DNA of 14,008 nt from Hondaea fermentalgiana (taxonomy: Eukaryota > Sar > Bigyra > Thraustochytrida > Thraustochytriidae): assembly GCA_014084085.1 (NCBI GenBank), contig NPFB01000219.1:33798-47805 (forward strand). The letters are read 5' to 3'. Below the pieces are notes generated by a model that ran no database searches, had not been told where the DNA came from, and saw only the letters and a program-made list of their open reading frames with translations. Made by a program: the position numbers and the translations under genes. Positions 1 through 7,629 of the stretch are shown here, one piece after another. Every line of letters begins with the position of its first letter. Position 1 is the first letter of the stretch.

Positions 1-452
1 CGCCGCGAGCGAGCGGTCCGGCCAGCGGTCCAGCCGCCGCGGGGGGCCGCCGAGCCCGCGAGTCCGGCTCGGAGGCCTCGAGAATCCCGGTTGCATTTTT
101 TTATTTTAATTTTTTTTCTGCGGCCGGCCAGAGCGAGCGAGCAAGCAAGCAAGCAAGCAGGCATAGGCTGTAAGCAGGAGGCGCGAAGCTAGCGCGCTCG
201 AGCGAGAGCAATCTCGGAATTGGCCTCCGGCGGCGGAGGCCGCGCGACCTCGCGGGCGCAGGGCCTCGCGCGGCGCGGCGGGAAGACCCTCGCGCGCGGC
301 GTCCGCGCCTGCGCGCCGCCAGCCGCAGCGGTCGCCCGGCGCAGTCGGAGGCGGACCCGGCGGGTCCCGTGCGAGCGAGGCCAAGCGAGCGAGCAAACAA
401 CGCGAGAAGCAAACAAACACAAGCCAGGCCGAGGCGAGAGCGGGCCGGCGGG
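1..452 (+). promoter_or_regulatory. Upstream region and probable 5' UTR of the kinase gene
   Basis: No convincing gene is seen here. The stretch is very GC-rich except for a T-rich tract at about 97-118, which is followed by a GAGC/AAGC tetranucleotide run at about 131-160 and by a second GCGAGCGAG-type run at about 370-395. Similar GAGC-type runs occur upstream of the genes starting at 7629 and 12573. The reading frame of the kinase is open back to about 369 but has no ATG before 453, so this part is taken as 5' UTR plus core promoter. The transcription start was not located. Confidence 0.5.
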
Positions 453-2066
453 ATGCCCAAGTCGGCGGCGGTGACACGGAGGCCGAGGACGGAGGCGCGG
501 TCGTCCAAGGCGCTCACGCCGTCGCGGAATCTGAGCCTGAACCATCCCGCGCTGCCGCTGCGGAGACCGCGCAGCGCCGCCAAGTTGCCGTTCTCCTCGA
601 CCGCGACCTCGAACTCGACCTCCACCTCGCCGACGCCGGTGCCACCTGCCGCTGCTGCTGCTGCTGCTGCCACCGCGGCGATTTTGCGGGAACGAGAGAG
701 GGAGAAAACGCCCGATGCGAAACTTGGCCGACATGACGCGCGTCCCACGCAAAATACGCAGGCGCAAGCGGAGCGCCGACAGGCGCAGGACCCAAGACCC
801 ACTCTCAAGACAAGGACCACCGCGCCGGCACTGACGCTCTCGGCGCACTATCACGAGGTCGAGGAGGAGTCCCTCGTCCCAGTGGGCATGAAGACGCTGA
901 CAGGGGAGGAATTTAGAGCCCAGTTCGAGGTTGGAGAGGTTCTAGGCCGAGGCACGACCTCTCTGGTGCGTGCAGCTCGGTCGAGGCGTAGCGGTGAGCT
1001 GTATGCTTGCAAAGTCATGGCCAAGCACAAGATCAGCCAGCGCGCGCGCGTCACAGGGGAGATTTCGATCCAGAGCAAGGCCAAGCATCACAGCCTCGTG
1101 CGTCTCCACGCTGTTGCAGAAACCTCTGACGAACTTCTTTTGCTCGTGGACCTCGCGCTCGGCGGCGACCTCTTTGAGCGCATCATGCAAAAAATTAGAT
1201 ACACCGAGGCCGAAAGTCGACGGCTCATGCGGTCGCTCATGGACGCTCTGCGGTATCTGCACGAGCGGGGCGTTATCCATCGCGATGTAAAACCGGAAAA
1301 TATCCTGCTCACCTCGCGAGAGGTGGACACGAACATCAAGCTCAGCGACTTTGGTCTCGCAAAGTATCTCGAGCCCGCGCGTGTGCACGACACAGTTCAG
1401 GTGGACTCGAACCTCGTCGCTGCGGCAAAGGGCTACCTTTCTCAGGAAAGTGGATCCGTCATGCCTCAAAGCGCACGGGCGCTCTTTGGCTCGCCAAGAC
1501 TGGGCCCTATTGCTTCCGCGGATGCAGCAGCAGGCCATGACCTTGGCCGTATACTCCCCGGCGCAATTGCGGGTTCTTCGAGCTCGCAAGAGATTGACGA
1601 CTGTGACGTAGATGACTCCTCTTTTGGCGGCGCGATGCTCACGCTGAGCAGCTCGCCTCCGCCCCCTCAGCATTTTGAGCTCGAACAAATGGTCCAGGGC
1701 CGCGCGCGTGCGTATACTAGTTGCGGGACAGATTATTACGTGGCACCCGAAATCCTGCTTGGAAAAGGGTACGGACCCCAAGTTGATGTTTGGAGCGCTG
1801 GCGTGGTTATGTACGTCCTGCTTTCGGGGTCGCCACCCTTTGGGGCCGACGGTACAGAGGACGTGTCTGTGTTGTACCGTCAGATTCTCATTGGGAATGT
1901 TTCCTTTGACGGAACCGTATGGAATGAGGTGAGTCCCGTGGCAAAGGATCTCATTCGGGGCATGCTTACATTGGACCCTGCACAGCGGGTATCTGCCGCG
2001 CAGGCGCTTTCGCACCCGTGGTTCACCTCCCTTCAAGAGCAGGTGGAACCCACACCGGTCGTGTAG
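453..2066 (+). CDS. CAMK-type serine/threonine protein kinase with a long activation-loop insertion
   Basis: This is a 537-residue protein kinase; the start is the first ATG of the open frame. Residues 1-157 are low-complexity, basic and Ser/Ala-rich, with an alanine run made by GCT repeats (651-669). The kinase domain spans about 158-522: glycine loop GRGTTS at 165-170, ATP-binding Lys187 in YACKV, probable helix C Glu203, catalytic HRDVKPEN with Asp278, Lys280 and Asn283, DFG at 299-301, CGTDYYVAPE ending at Glu433, structural Asp445 in DVWSAG, and Arg512 in the last subdomain. All catalytic residues are present, so it should be active. The HRDVKPEN and CGTxxYVAPE signatures and the C-terminal HPWF motif point to the CAMK group. 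About 135 residues separate DFG from APE, roughly 100 more than usual; the extra Ser/Ala/acidic stretch could be a regulatory insert or, in part, an unrecognised in-frame intron. No calmodulin-binding tail is evident after the domain, so upstream control is unknown. Confidence 0.9.
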   Translation: MPKSAAVTRRPRTEARSSKALTPSRNLSLNHPALPLRRPRSAAKLPFSSTATSNSTSTSPTPVPPAAAAAAAATAAILREREREKTPDAKLGRHDARPTQNTQAQAERRQAQDPRPTLKTRTTAPALTLSAHYHEVEEESLVPVGMKTLTGEEFRAQFEVGEVLGRGTTSLVRAARSRRSGELYACKVMAKHKISQRARVTGEISIQSKAKHHSLVRLHAVAETSDELLLLVDLALGGDLFERIMQKIRYTEAESRRLMRSLMDALRYLHERGVIHRDVKPENILLTSREVDTNIKLSDFGLAKYLEPARVHDTVQVDSNLVAAAKGYLSQESGSVMPQSARALFGSPRLGPIASADAAAGHDLGRILPGAIAGSSSSQEIDDCDVDDSSFGGAMLTLSSSPPPPQHFELEQMVQGRARAYTSCGTDYYVAPEILLGKGYGPQVDVWSAGVVMYVLLSGSPPFGADGTEDVSVLYRQILIGNVSFDGTVWNEVSPVAKDLIRGMLTLDPAQRVSAAQALSHPWFTSLQEQVEPTPVV

Positions 2067-2500
2067 TACAATTCGTTTTGCCCGTTCTTATGTTCATCCG
2101 TCCATTTGTCCCTTTATTCGCATGAGAGCTCAGGGAGCGTGTCTCGGCCAGTTTTCAAGTTGTTTTTCCAAGACTTTTGGATTTGAGATCGCTAGGCCTA
2201 CACTCTCTCTCTCTCTCTCGTGACCAGTCAGTGTGTGTATATGTCTTCCAAGTAATCGAACATAGCAAATAAATCAAAATTTGAACAAACATTGGCAAAA
2301 ACTTTGTCCGTCTTCACTTCTTTCTTGGGGGTGAAAGGCATCGCGAGTCGTCAAAGTTTGAGTCGCTCCAACCCATGCCAGAGCCATAGAGGGTAAGTAA
2401 ACGTTTGCTTCTCTTGTTCTTGCTTGCCCGCTTGTACGCTCGATGAGCTCGAGAGAGAAAGAGAGATAATAACGAAGTGAGAGAAAAGATCGCTGTGGCA
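2067..2500. other. Convergent intergenic region, 3' UTRs of kinase and UCH genes
   Basis: Two genes end here facing each other. On the + strand an AATAAA at 2268-2273, about 200 bases past the kinase stop, could serve as a polyadenylation signal. A CT microsatellite lies at about 2203-2219 and a GA-rich tract at about 2450-2470. No matching AATAAA was seen for the minus-strand gene. No open frame with recognisable protein content occurs. Confidence 0.5.
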
Positions 2501-3223
2501 TTACTGGATACTCATTGCAGTGATGTTGAAGTTGACATTGCCGGGATCAAGGTCCATGAACTGCGTCTTGATAATTTCGGCAGTTTTCACGGTAAAATCT
2601 GATTCGGAGGCCTCGCCATGATCAATGGGGCCTGGCATCATGCCATCGAGCTCAAGCAAATGGCCCTCAAAGAGGACAAAGGTGATAAAGTGACCTTCCA
2701 CGCTGTCGTCGCGACTCGGCGTCGCGGTTTGCGCCCCAGATGACGAAGCACTTTGCTCGCTGGCCTCGTGGATCTCCACGGCATCGGCTAGGTTTTCGCC
2801 AATGGTATCCGGATCCTTGCCGCGATTCGCCTCGATAAAGGCCCCCAGAGGACTGGCCTCGTCGAAGACCACGCCTGCCGCGTTGGCAGTCGCGTGCACG
2901 CACGCAATTGTACCGCACGCGTTGCCGAACTGCGAGAGTTGGTGAAGATAAAAGATGCCCTGTTCCGCAGGATTCGCGATGCACTTGTCGGCAAACTGCT
3001 CGCGTCGGATCGCGTTAATGGTCGAGCTCGGAAACAAGAGGCACATGGCCACGACCGGCTGCGGGATCATTGCCAGCAACTCCTCATCGAGTCCGAAGAC
3101 GTCGTGAAAGGCCACGGACTCGTCAACCTCCATGCGCCGGAGGAAGCTGTTCAGGACATCCGGGTTGGACTCCAGCGGCAGCCAGCGCGGCGTCTTGGAC
3201 TTCTTGGTCGCCTTTTCCGACAT
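2501..3223 (-). CDS. Ubiquitin carboxyl-terminal hydrolase, UCH (peptidase C12) family, UCHL1/UCHL3-like
   Basis: The 240-residue protein is a cysteine protease that would cleave small adducts or unfolded peptides from the C-terminus of ubiquitin, in cytosol or nucleus. Length matches the single-domain UCHL1/UCHL3 group (about 220-240), without the C-terminal extension of UCH37/BAP1. Seen in the sequence: nucleophile Cys103 in NACGTIACVHA, catalytic His178 in EGHFITFV and Asp193 in LLELDG, with Cys-His and His-Asp spacings of 75 and 15, as in the family. A Ser/Thr-rich segment at about 153-173 corresponds to the crossover loop over the active site. The oxyanion-hole Gln is normally six residues before Cys; here Ser97 is at that place and Gln98 lies five before it. 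The start at MSEKATKK is chosen because the frame upstream (to 3394) is low-complexity and unlike the family. It is divergent from the homocysteine methyltransferase gene. Confidence 0.93.
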   Translation of the reverse strand: MSEKATKKSKTPRWLPLESNPDVLNSFLRRMEVDESVAFHDVFGLDEELLAMIPQPVVAMCLLFPSSTINAIRREQFADKCIANPAEQGIFYLHQLSQFGNACGTIACVHATANAAGVVFDEASPLGAFIEANRGKDPDTIGENLADAVEIHEASEQSASSSGAQTATPSRDDSVEGHFITFVLFEGHLLELDGMMPGPIDHGEASESDFTVKTAEIIKTQFMDLDPGNVNFNITAMSIQ

Positions 3224-3433
3224 GATCGCTCGCTCGTGCCCTTGCTCTCGCCCGTGTGCGTGTGTGCGCGCGCGCTTCGTCGGTCCGAGAGTGCTCGAAA
3301 GTACGGGTACTACTACTACTCGCCGCTGGGTCCTGCCGGTATCTATCTTCTTGCCTAATGACTTGCTGCTCCAAGTTGTGATGATGGATGCCAAGAAGAG
3401 CCAGACGGCCTTTGCGCGAGCCCGGGCCCCGGC
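3224..3433. promoter_or_regulatory. Short divergent (bidirectional) promoter region
   Basis: Only 210 bp separate the start codons of the UCH gene (-) and the homocysteine S-methyltransferase gene (+), so both 5' UTRs and promoters must lie here or overlap coding sequence. Visible elements are a GT/GC alternating tract at about 3255-3280 and a TAC trinucleotide run at about 3304-3320. Out-of-frame ATGs at 3381, 3384 and 3388 precede the methyltransferase start and would give upstream reading frames if transcription begins before them. Confidence 0.6.
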
Positions 3434-4534
3434 ATGCGGCGGCTCTGGACCCAGGCGCAGAGTCCGGCCCGCGCCGCACGCGCAATGTCCTCGCAGCCCG
3501 AGAAGGCAGCAGCAGCAGCAACAGCAGCAACAGCAGCAAGTGCTTTAGCAGCTCGCGCGTCCTCAGAGCCGCCAGCGCAAAAGCACGAGACCAAGGACGT
3601 GCTTCTTCTCGACGGCGGCACGGGCGAGGAACTCATGCGCCGAGGCCTGCCCGATGACCGGCGCACGTGGTCGGCATTAGCCGTGACGGACAGCAAATAT
3701 CACGAGCTGCTCGTAGACGTCCACACTTCGTTCTTGCGCGCAGGGTCACGCTTCATCACGGTCAATAACTATGGCGTGACCCCTGGCGTGGGCTTCACGG
3801 AAGAAGAAGTCCTTAAGCACACGCTTGTCGCGGCCAAACTTGCCCGCAAAGCTGTACACGACTTTGGAGAAGGATATGTTTGCGGGTCATTGCCCCCACT
3901 TGTGGAAAGCTACCGTCCCGACCTTGTCCAGGCCCATGAAAAGGGCGTCGCGATGTACCGTAAAATAGCCACCGTCTTACATCCGCACGTGGACTACTTT
4001 CTTGCAGAGACACTCTCCTCTTCGGAGGAAATGTCTCAGGCTGTTGATGCGATCATGACGCTGGGCCTTGAGCCGATCCGTCCACTGTTTTGCTCTTGGA
4101 CGGTGAGTCGCGGGGGTATCTTGCGCAGCGGCGAACCTGTTGAAGACGCCGTCAAAAGTCTATTGGACCGCAAGAGTGCGGCGTCCCCGGATCGCCCTTT
4201 TCTACTTGCAGGTATCCTCTTTAACTGCTCGGAACCTGAGGCCATCACGGAAAGTCTGCAGGCGCTGTCCCCGCTTCGTTCGCGCATGGCAGCAGCCGAT
4301 GTCAAGCTCGGGGCCTACGCGAACCGTCTCACGCCGATAGCAAGTGATTGGTCTCTAGAGACATCTGCGGAACCACAAGCACTTCGGGACGATCTGACGC
4401 CCGAATTGTATTGCAATCGTTTCGTGGGGCCCTGGATTGCCGACATGGGCGTCTCTCTCGTTGGCGGTTGCTGTGGAGTCACACCTCAGCACATTGCCAC
4501 GCTGCACAAGCACTGGGGAAATGGAGCGTGTTGA
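3434..4534 (+). CDS. Homocysteine S-methyltransferase family protein
   Basis: The 366-residue protein belongs to the zinc-dependent homocysteine S-methyltransferase family (Pfam S-methyl_trans). Members transfer a methyl group from donors such as S-methylmethionine, S-adenosylmethionine or betaine to homocysteine, making methionine. Key features are the N-terminal barrel start LLLDGGTGEELMRRG (about 57-71), AETLSS (191-196), FNCSEPE with zinc ligand Cys265, and VGGCCGVTP with zinc ligands Cys346 and Cys347. All three cysteines are present, so it should be active. The donor cannot be told from sequence alone. Residues 1-52 precede the domain: a basic stretch without acidic residues (MRRLWTQAQSPARAARAM) that could be a mitochondrial presequence, then an Ala-rich run encoded by GCA/ACA repeats. 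A second in-frame ATG at 3485 would skip the presequence, so two isoforms are possible. Both ATGs have G at -3. It is transcribed divergently from the UCH gene. Confidence 0.93.
   Translation: MRRLWTQAQSPARAARAMSSQPEKAAAAATAATAASALAARASSEPPAQKHETKDVLLLDGGTGEELMRRGLPDDRRTWSALAVTDSKYHELLVDVHTSFLRAGSRFITVNNYGVTPGVGFTEEEVLKHTLVAAKLARKAVHDFGEGYVCGSLPPLVESYRPDLVQAHEKGVAMYRKIATVLHPHVDYFLAETLSSSEEMSQAVDAIMTLGLEPIRPLFCSWTVSRGGILRSGEPVEDAVKSLLDRKSAASPDRPFLLAGILFNCSEPEAITESLQALSPLRSRMAAADVKLGAYANRLTPIASDWSLETSAEPQALRDDLTPELYCNRFVGPWIADMGVSLVGGCCGVTPQHIATLHKHWGNGAC
3506..3540 (+). repeat. GCA/ACA trinucleotide repeat in the methyltransferase N-terminus
   Basis: Interrupted GCA repeat with ACA variants. 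In the reading frame it gives an Ala/Thr run just after the second possible start codon (3485), outside the catalytic domain. Confidence 0.85.
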
Positions 4535-5220
4535 CTTTAAATTGCCACTTTGTGTCTACTGTCATTGCCTTGCATCGTTCTGAAAGTATACTCTTTTTTC
4601 TTCCCTGATTGCATGCTGGCATTGTAACTTTCCCATTTGTTTGATTTTGTTCCAACTATTTTGAGAGAGGCCAATTTTCGAGTCTAGATAAAATCAAGAA
4701 AGTCTTCCTGACGCGAACGAAGAGTCTGCGTTGCCGTTATAACACATTATTTGACACTTTGCTCCCGACGCGCCATCCCCCGACAGCGGACACCTTATTT
4801 GGTTGAATAGTAGTACTCTTCGTGGCAATAAACGAAACCGCCTTTAGTAAAGCGGTTGTACATAACCACCTTTCAACGGCAGACCAACAGCCATCTTCTT
4901 TTCTTTCCTTTTCCCCTCTTTCCTTTCAAAAGGAAACAAGAAAGAAAGAAGCCAGAAAAACAAAATCTGAGCAGAATCGATTGCTAGAGCCCGAGTCGAC
5001 CGAACCAGAACAGGGCACGGGGAGCGCAGCTTGCGTGGCGAGCAGCTCAAGCGTCAGCCTCGTCTCGCGCCCCCTTCTTCCCCACGCGAGCGCGGCTACG
5101 CAGAGGTTCGGAGAGCGGCAGTGCGAGGTCGGGACGTTGAGGCTCTGTGAGCGTCACGGCCCTTCGCCAGACCGTGCAGACAGACCCCGCGACGGGAGCG
5201 CGTTAGCGGCCGAAAGCACC
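4535..5220. other. Intergenic region before the MARVEL-like gene
   Basis: No gene is seen. An AATAAA at 4827-4832 lies about 290 bases after the methyltransferase stop; distance makes it a weak polyadenylation candidate. A pyrimidine tract at about 4894-4925 is followed directly by a purine tract at about 4928-4960, and the two could fold back on each other. From about 4980 to 5220 the sequence is GC-rich and open in the frame of the downstream gene but lacks any ATG there, so it is read as that gene's promoter and 5' UTR. Confidence 0.5.
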
Positions 5221-6120
5221 ATGCACGCACGATTGACCAAAGCGAAGCACTCTGTGCGAGAAGCAGAGAATGCTTACTGCGGAAACAGCGTCAAGGTCTT
5301 GTCTCGGGTTTGGATCCTCACGCAGCTTGCCACCATCGCCCTCGTGATTGCTGGCTTTGCGCTCGGCAGCGATCGCAGCGACGTCGGCTATGCGTACGTT
5401 CTCTTGAAAAAGACGTGAACACAACAACAACAACAACAACAACGTACACGCTAACGACAAACGGAACGACTGACACGAGATCTTGCTTGCTTTTGTTTGA
5501 CACAGCTTCATTGGCGTCTGGGTGGCGCTTCTCGCCATTTTTCTTGGTGTTGTTGGCACCCTTGTGATGCGCAAATACCGCACGGTAGCAACACATGGCG
5601 CTCTCACGGGTATGAGCTTTATGATGGCACAGCGTACGTATTGATGCATACATTTTTTCATTTCCTTCAAGCAAAAGGCAAACGTGCTTGCAATAACACA
5701 ATGTGTCCTTTGCTCACCTACAACAGTGAAACGGAGGGAGGGAATGATAGAGAAGAAAACAGCATCATACTAACCTACCTCGATGCAAAATGAAAATGTG
5801 CAGTGATGCTTATCTCGGCGTGTGTGGCGGGTACGCGGCGCGACTGTGAAGAAGGTTCGACTCCAGCCGAGTCCGCAGTGGGCGCCTTTAGTGTCCTCCT
5901 GTTCTTTCTGTATCTGCTCTTTACGTGGTTGCTGGTCAAGTTCCGTGCTGACATCATTGCTTTCGACGAGGACGAGGAAGACGAGGGTCTGACGGCGATT
6001 GAGATGAATGGCATGGAAGAAGACGAAGTCAATGGAGGTGTCGAAGGGACCGAGACCGGCGCAATTAATGGTAACGCACACAAGGCACACGAGGAAGGTA
6101 CCGACCTCAAGATGGTCTGA
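5221..6120 (+). CDS. Four-transmembrane, MARVEL-like membrane protein, three exons
   Basis: Exons 5221-5393, 5506-5633 and 5804-6120 join in frame to a 205-residue protein. Both junctions keep the phase (GC|C gives Ala58, C|TG gives Leu101), and both donors read GC|GTACGT. The start is the first ATG in the frame, with A at -3. Four hydrophobic segments are visible at about 30-49, 59-79, 89-110 and 126-147, the third being completed only by the second splice. A short loop with Cys107 and Cys115 lies between helices 3 and 4. The tail after residue 148 is strongly acidic and hydrophilic, probably cytosolic. The four-helix layout with short loops and a Trp in the last helix recalls MARVEL-domain proteins (synaptogyrin/occludin type), which act in membrane apposition and vesicle traffic; this family call is weak and a claudin-like or lineage-specific tetraspan protein is equally possible. 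Confidence 0.75.
5394..5505 (+). other. Intron 1 of the MARVEL-like gene
   Basis: A 112 bp intron with donor GTACGT, a CTAAC branch-site candidate at 5451-5455 and acceptor GACACAG ending at 5505. It contains an AAC/ACA microsatellite at about 5419-5443. Without removal the frame ends at 5418. Phase 2. Confidence 0.8.
5419..5443 (+). repeat. AAC trinucleotide microsatellite inside intron 1
   Basis: About eight uninterrupted AAC units lie between the donor and branch site of the intron. Being intronic, length changes need not keep a reading frame. Confidence 0.9.
5634..5803 (+). other. Intron 2 of the MARVEL-like gene
   Basis: A 170 bp intron with donor GTACGT, a perfect TACTAAC branch site at 5768-5774 and acceptor TGTGCAG ending at 5803. 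Branch to acceptor distance is about 30 bases. Removal joins the halves of the third hydrophobic segment. Phase 1. Confidence 0.85.
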
Positions 6121-6587
6121 TGACGCCCCGAAGCAAGAGCACAAGATCAGCCACAAAGGCACGACACATACACACAAATCTTCATTCAAATGCACATTTT
6201 TTCCCCTGTTCTCCTACAAATTCTGGCTTGTTCACTCTTCCATTTTCTTTTGCAATTTTTCTTCACCCTGTGCGTCAAGTACGCTGCTTTGCAGAAAGGT
6301 TTGCATACACGAGAAAAAGATTGGTGAAGAAATACACAGTCTTTTTCCGTTGCACCTTGATTGAAAGCGCACTACCTACTTTGCAGTCTCCCCCCCCCCC
6401 AAAAAAAAGAGAAGGGAAGGGGAGAGAAGAGAAGGAGGGGAAAGGGATTGGTTGTTGTCAGTAAACTGTATGAAATTCTGGCAACAGTTTTCAAAAGGTA
6501 TACGTCATCCGAGAGTCGACGTGTGTATGTGGGCGCGCGCACGTCAACGCTGAGCAAATCTCACAATTCTTCTTCAAGAAAGAAGCT
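6121..6587. other. Convergent intergenic region with homopolymer and purine tracts
   Basis: This is 3' UTR of the genes on either side. A run of 11 C (6390-6400) is followed by 8 A (6401-6408) and a G/A tract to about 6446. The rest is AT-richer than the coding parts. No gene and no clear AATAAA were seen; homopolymer lengths here may be unreliable in an assembly. Confidence 0.5.
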
Positions 6588-7629
6588 TCATGGTGGTGAT
6601 GGGTGATTTCGATCGTAATGCTGCTGTATTGAGGTTTGCGGAGGTGGCGGCAGGGAGGGTGGGAGAGAAGAGGGAGAAGCATTAGAATGTGGCGAGCTTG
6701 CTAATGGCGTGTGGTATTGTGTAGATGAAGGTCCCTTTTGTGTCCACACGGACAATGGCTCACGCTGCTGTTGCTGCTGTTGCTGCTGCTGTTGCTGGTG
6801 ATATAGGTGCTGTTGCGGTGGACACGGGTGCGTTGGGGACGAAGACTGACCCATCAGTCTACCCTTTTTGCGAACTTCCTCTGTGCTTGGAAGCCGTGGC
6901 CTGTGTTTTTCGATGTAGCGCTTAAATACACGCGACATGACGAGAGAGCCCCTGTGTCGTTGTTTTATATTGTTTTCGCAAATGGGGAATTGACAAGGAA
7001 GCAGTAGATCCAAAAATCCACAATGCCGCGCGACGGGTCTCGTTAGTCCAGACAGAGTTCCGACTGATACAGATGAGCAAATTGCTGTAAACGTACCATC
7101 CGGCGGCCGAAATCAGCACAAACGAAGTCGGCGTGTAGGGCATGTTTGCAAAGGTATACAAGAGTATGAAAACGTTGACAAATTGGAGCGAGAGGTCCAC
7201 TTTTTGTCGACAAAGATCGCGCGCATCCCGATACAGGATCATGCACATATCTGTAAAGATAACAGTCCACGAGGCACTGATGTAAAAGCAGGTGCTCGTT
7301 GCTCGTTCCGTCGCGAGCAAAAAGGCCAAGAAGCCGTAAAGAAGACATGTTACCATGGCTGCGTGAAAACAATATTCCATTGTCAATGTTGCAAAGTCGC
7401 GTCAGCATCTTGTCAAGAAGACAGAAACAGCGAGCATGATCCCAACACATAGGATTCCGTGCAGATTCGACTTACCGATGGGGCCCGTGATGCAAAGAAT
7501 CACCACTTTGAGCTTGGTTGTGACGGCGAACGTGGACAGACTGTTCCAGCGGAGCTTTTCGCTGACGAGCGCATACAAGGACACTACGATGCCAACGACG
7601 GCTACTCCTGCCGCGAACACATGGTGCAT
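6588..7629 (-). CDS. Multi-pass membrane protein with polyglutamine C-terminal tail, three exons, function unknown
   Basis: Exons 7629-7476, 7358-7097 and 6951-6588 (minus strand) join in frame to 259 residues. I do not recognise the family. Hydrophobic segments lie at about 4-22, 41-66 (created by the first splice), 76-93 and 107-140, the last long enough for one helix or two, so four to five membrane spans are likely. Exon 3 adds a basic stretch (SRVFKRYIEKHRPRL) and then a low-complexity Pro/Ser/Gln tail with 11 consecutive Gln. The start is the only ATG in the frame before the first segment, but its context is weak (C at -3); the frame stays open upstream to 7806 without an ATG, so a missing 5' exon is possible. 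If intron 2 is not removed, the frame stops at 6922 and the tail is different. The first splice is well supported; the second is supported by phase and signals only. Confidence 0.62.
6765..6797 (-). repeat. CAG/CAA repeat encoding Gln11
   Basis: Mixed CAG and CAA codons encode 11 glutamines in exon 3. CAA interruptions usually stabilise such a repeat against slippage, which suggests that glutamine content is tolerated or kept at protein level. Confidence 0.8.
6952..7096 (-). other. Probable intron 2 of the polyglutamine membrane protein gene
   Basis: A 145 bp intron read on the minus strand: donor GTACGT (from 7096), a CTAAC branch candidate about 95 bases upstream of the acceptor, and acceptor GACACAG ending at 6952. 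Splicing keeps phase (TG|G gives Trp). The donor hexamer is the same as in both introns of the neighbouring gene. Against it: the unspliced frame continues for 58 codons with a hydrophobic start, and the branch distance is long. Confidence 0.55.
7359..7475 (-). other. Intron 1 of the polyglutamine membrane protein gene
   Basis: A 117 bp intron on the minus strand with consensus donor GTAAGT (from 7475), CTGAC branch candidate near 7402-7406 and acceptor TTTCACGCAG ending at 7359. Phase 1 on both sides; G|CC gives Ala52. Without removal the frame stops at 7402, and removal creates one continuous hydrophobic segment. Confidence 0.8.

Noticed and set aside
942..2036. Long open frame (364 codons) antisense to the kinase
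   Set aside because: It mirrors a strongly supported kinase gene, has no domain and scattered Cys/Arg-rich text typical of antisense frames in GC-rich genes.
3224..3394. N-terminal extension of the UCH protein by 57 residues
   Set aside because: The extension is low-complexity and precedes the normal family start; MSEKATKK gives the usual UCHL3-like length.
4827..4832. AATAAA as polyadenylation signal of the homocysteine methyltransferase gene
   Set aside because: It is about 290 bases from the stop in a compact genome with no supporting element; kept only as a weak possibility.
5854..5870. GGTTCGACTCC, resembling a tRNA B box
   Set aside because: It lies in exon 3 of the MARVEL-like gene and no cloverleaf can be drawn around it.
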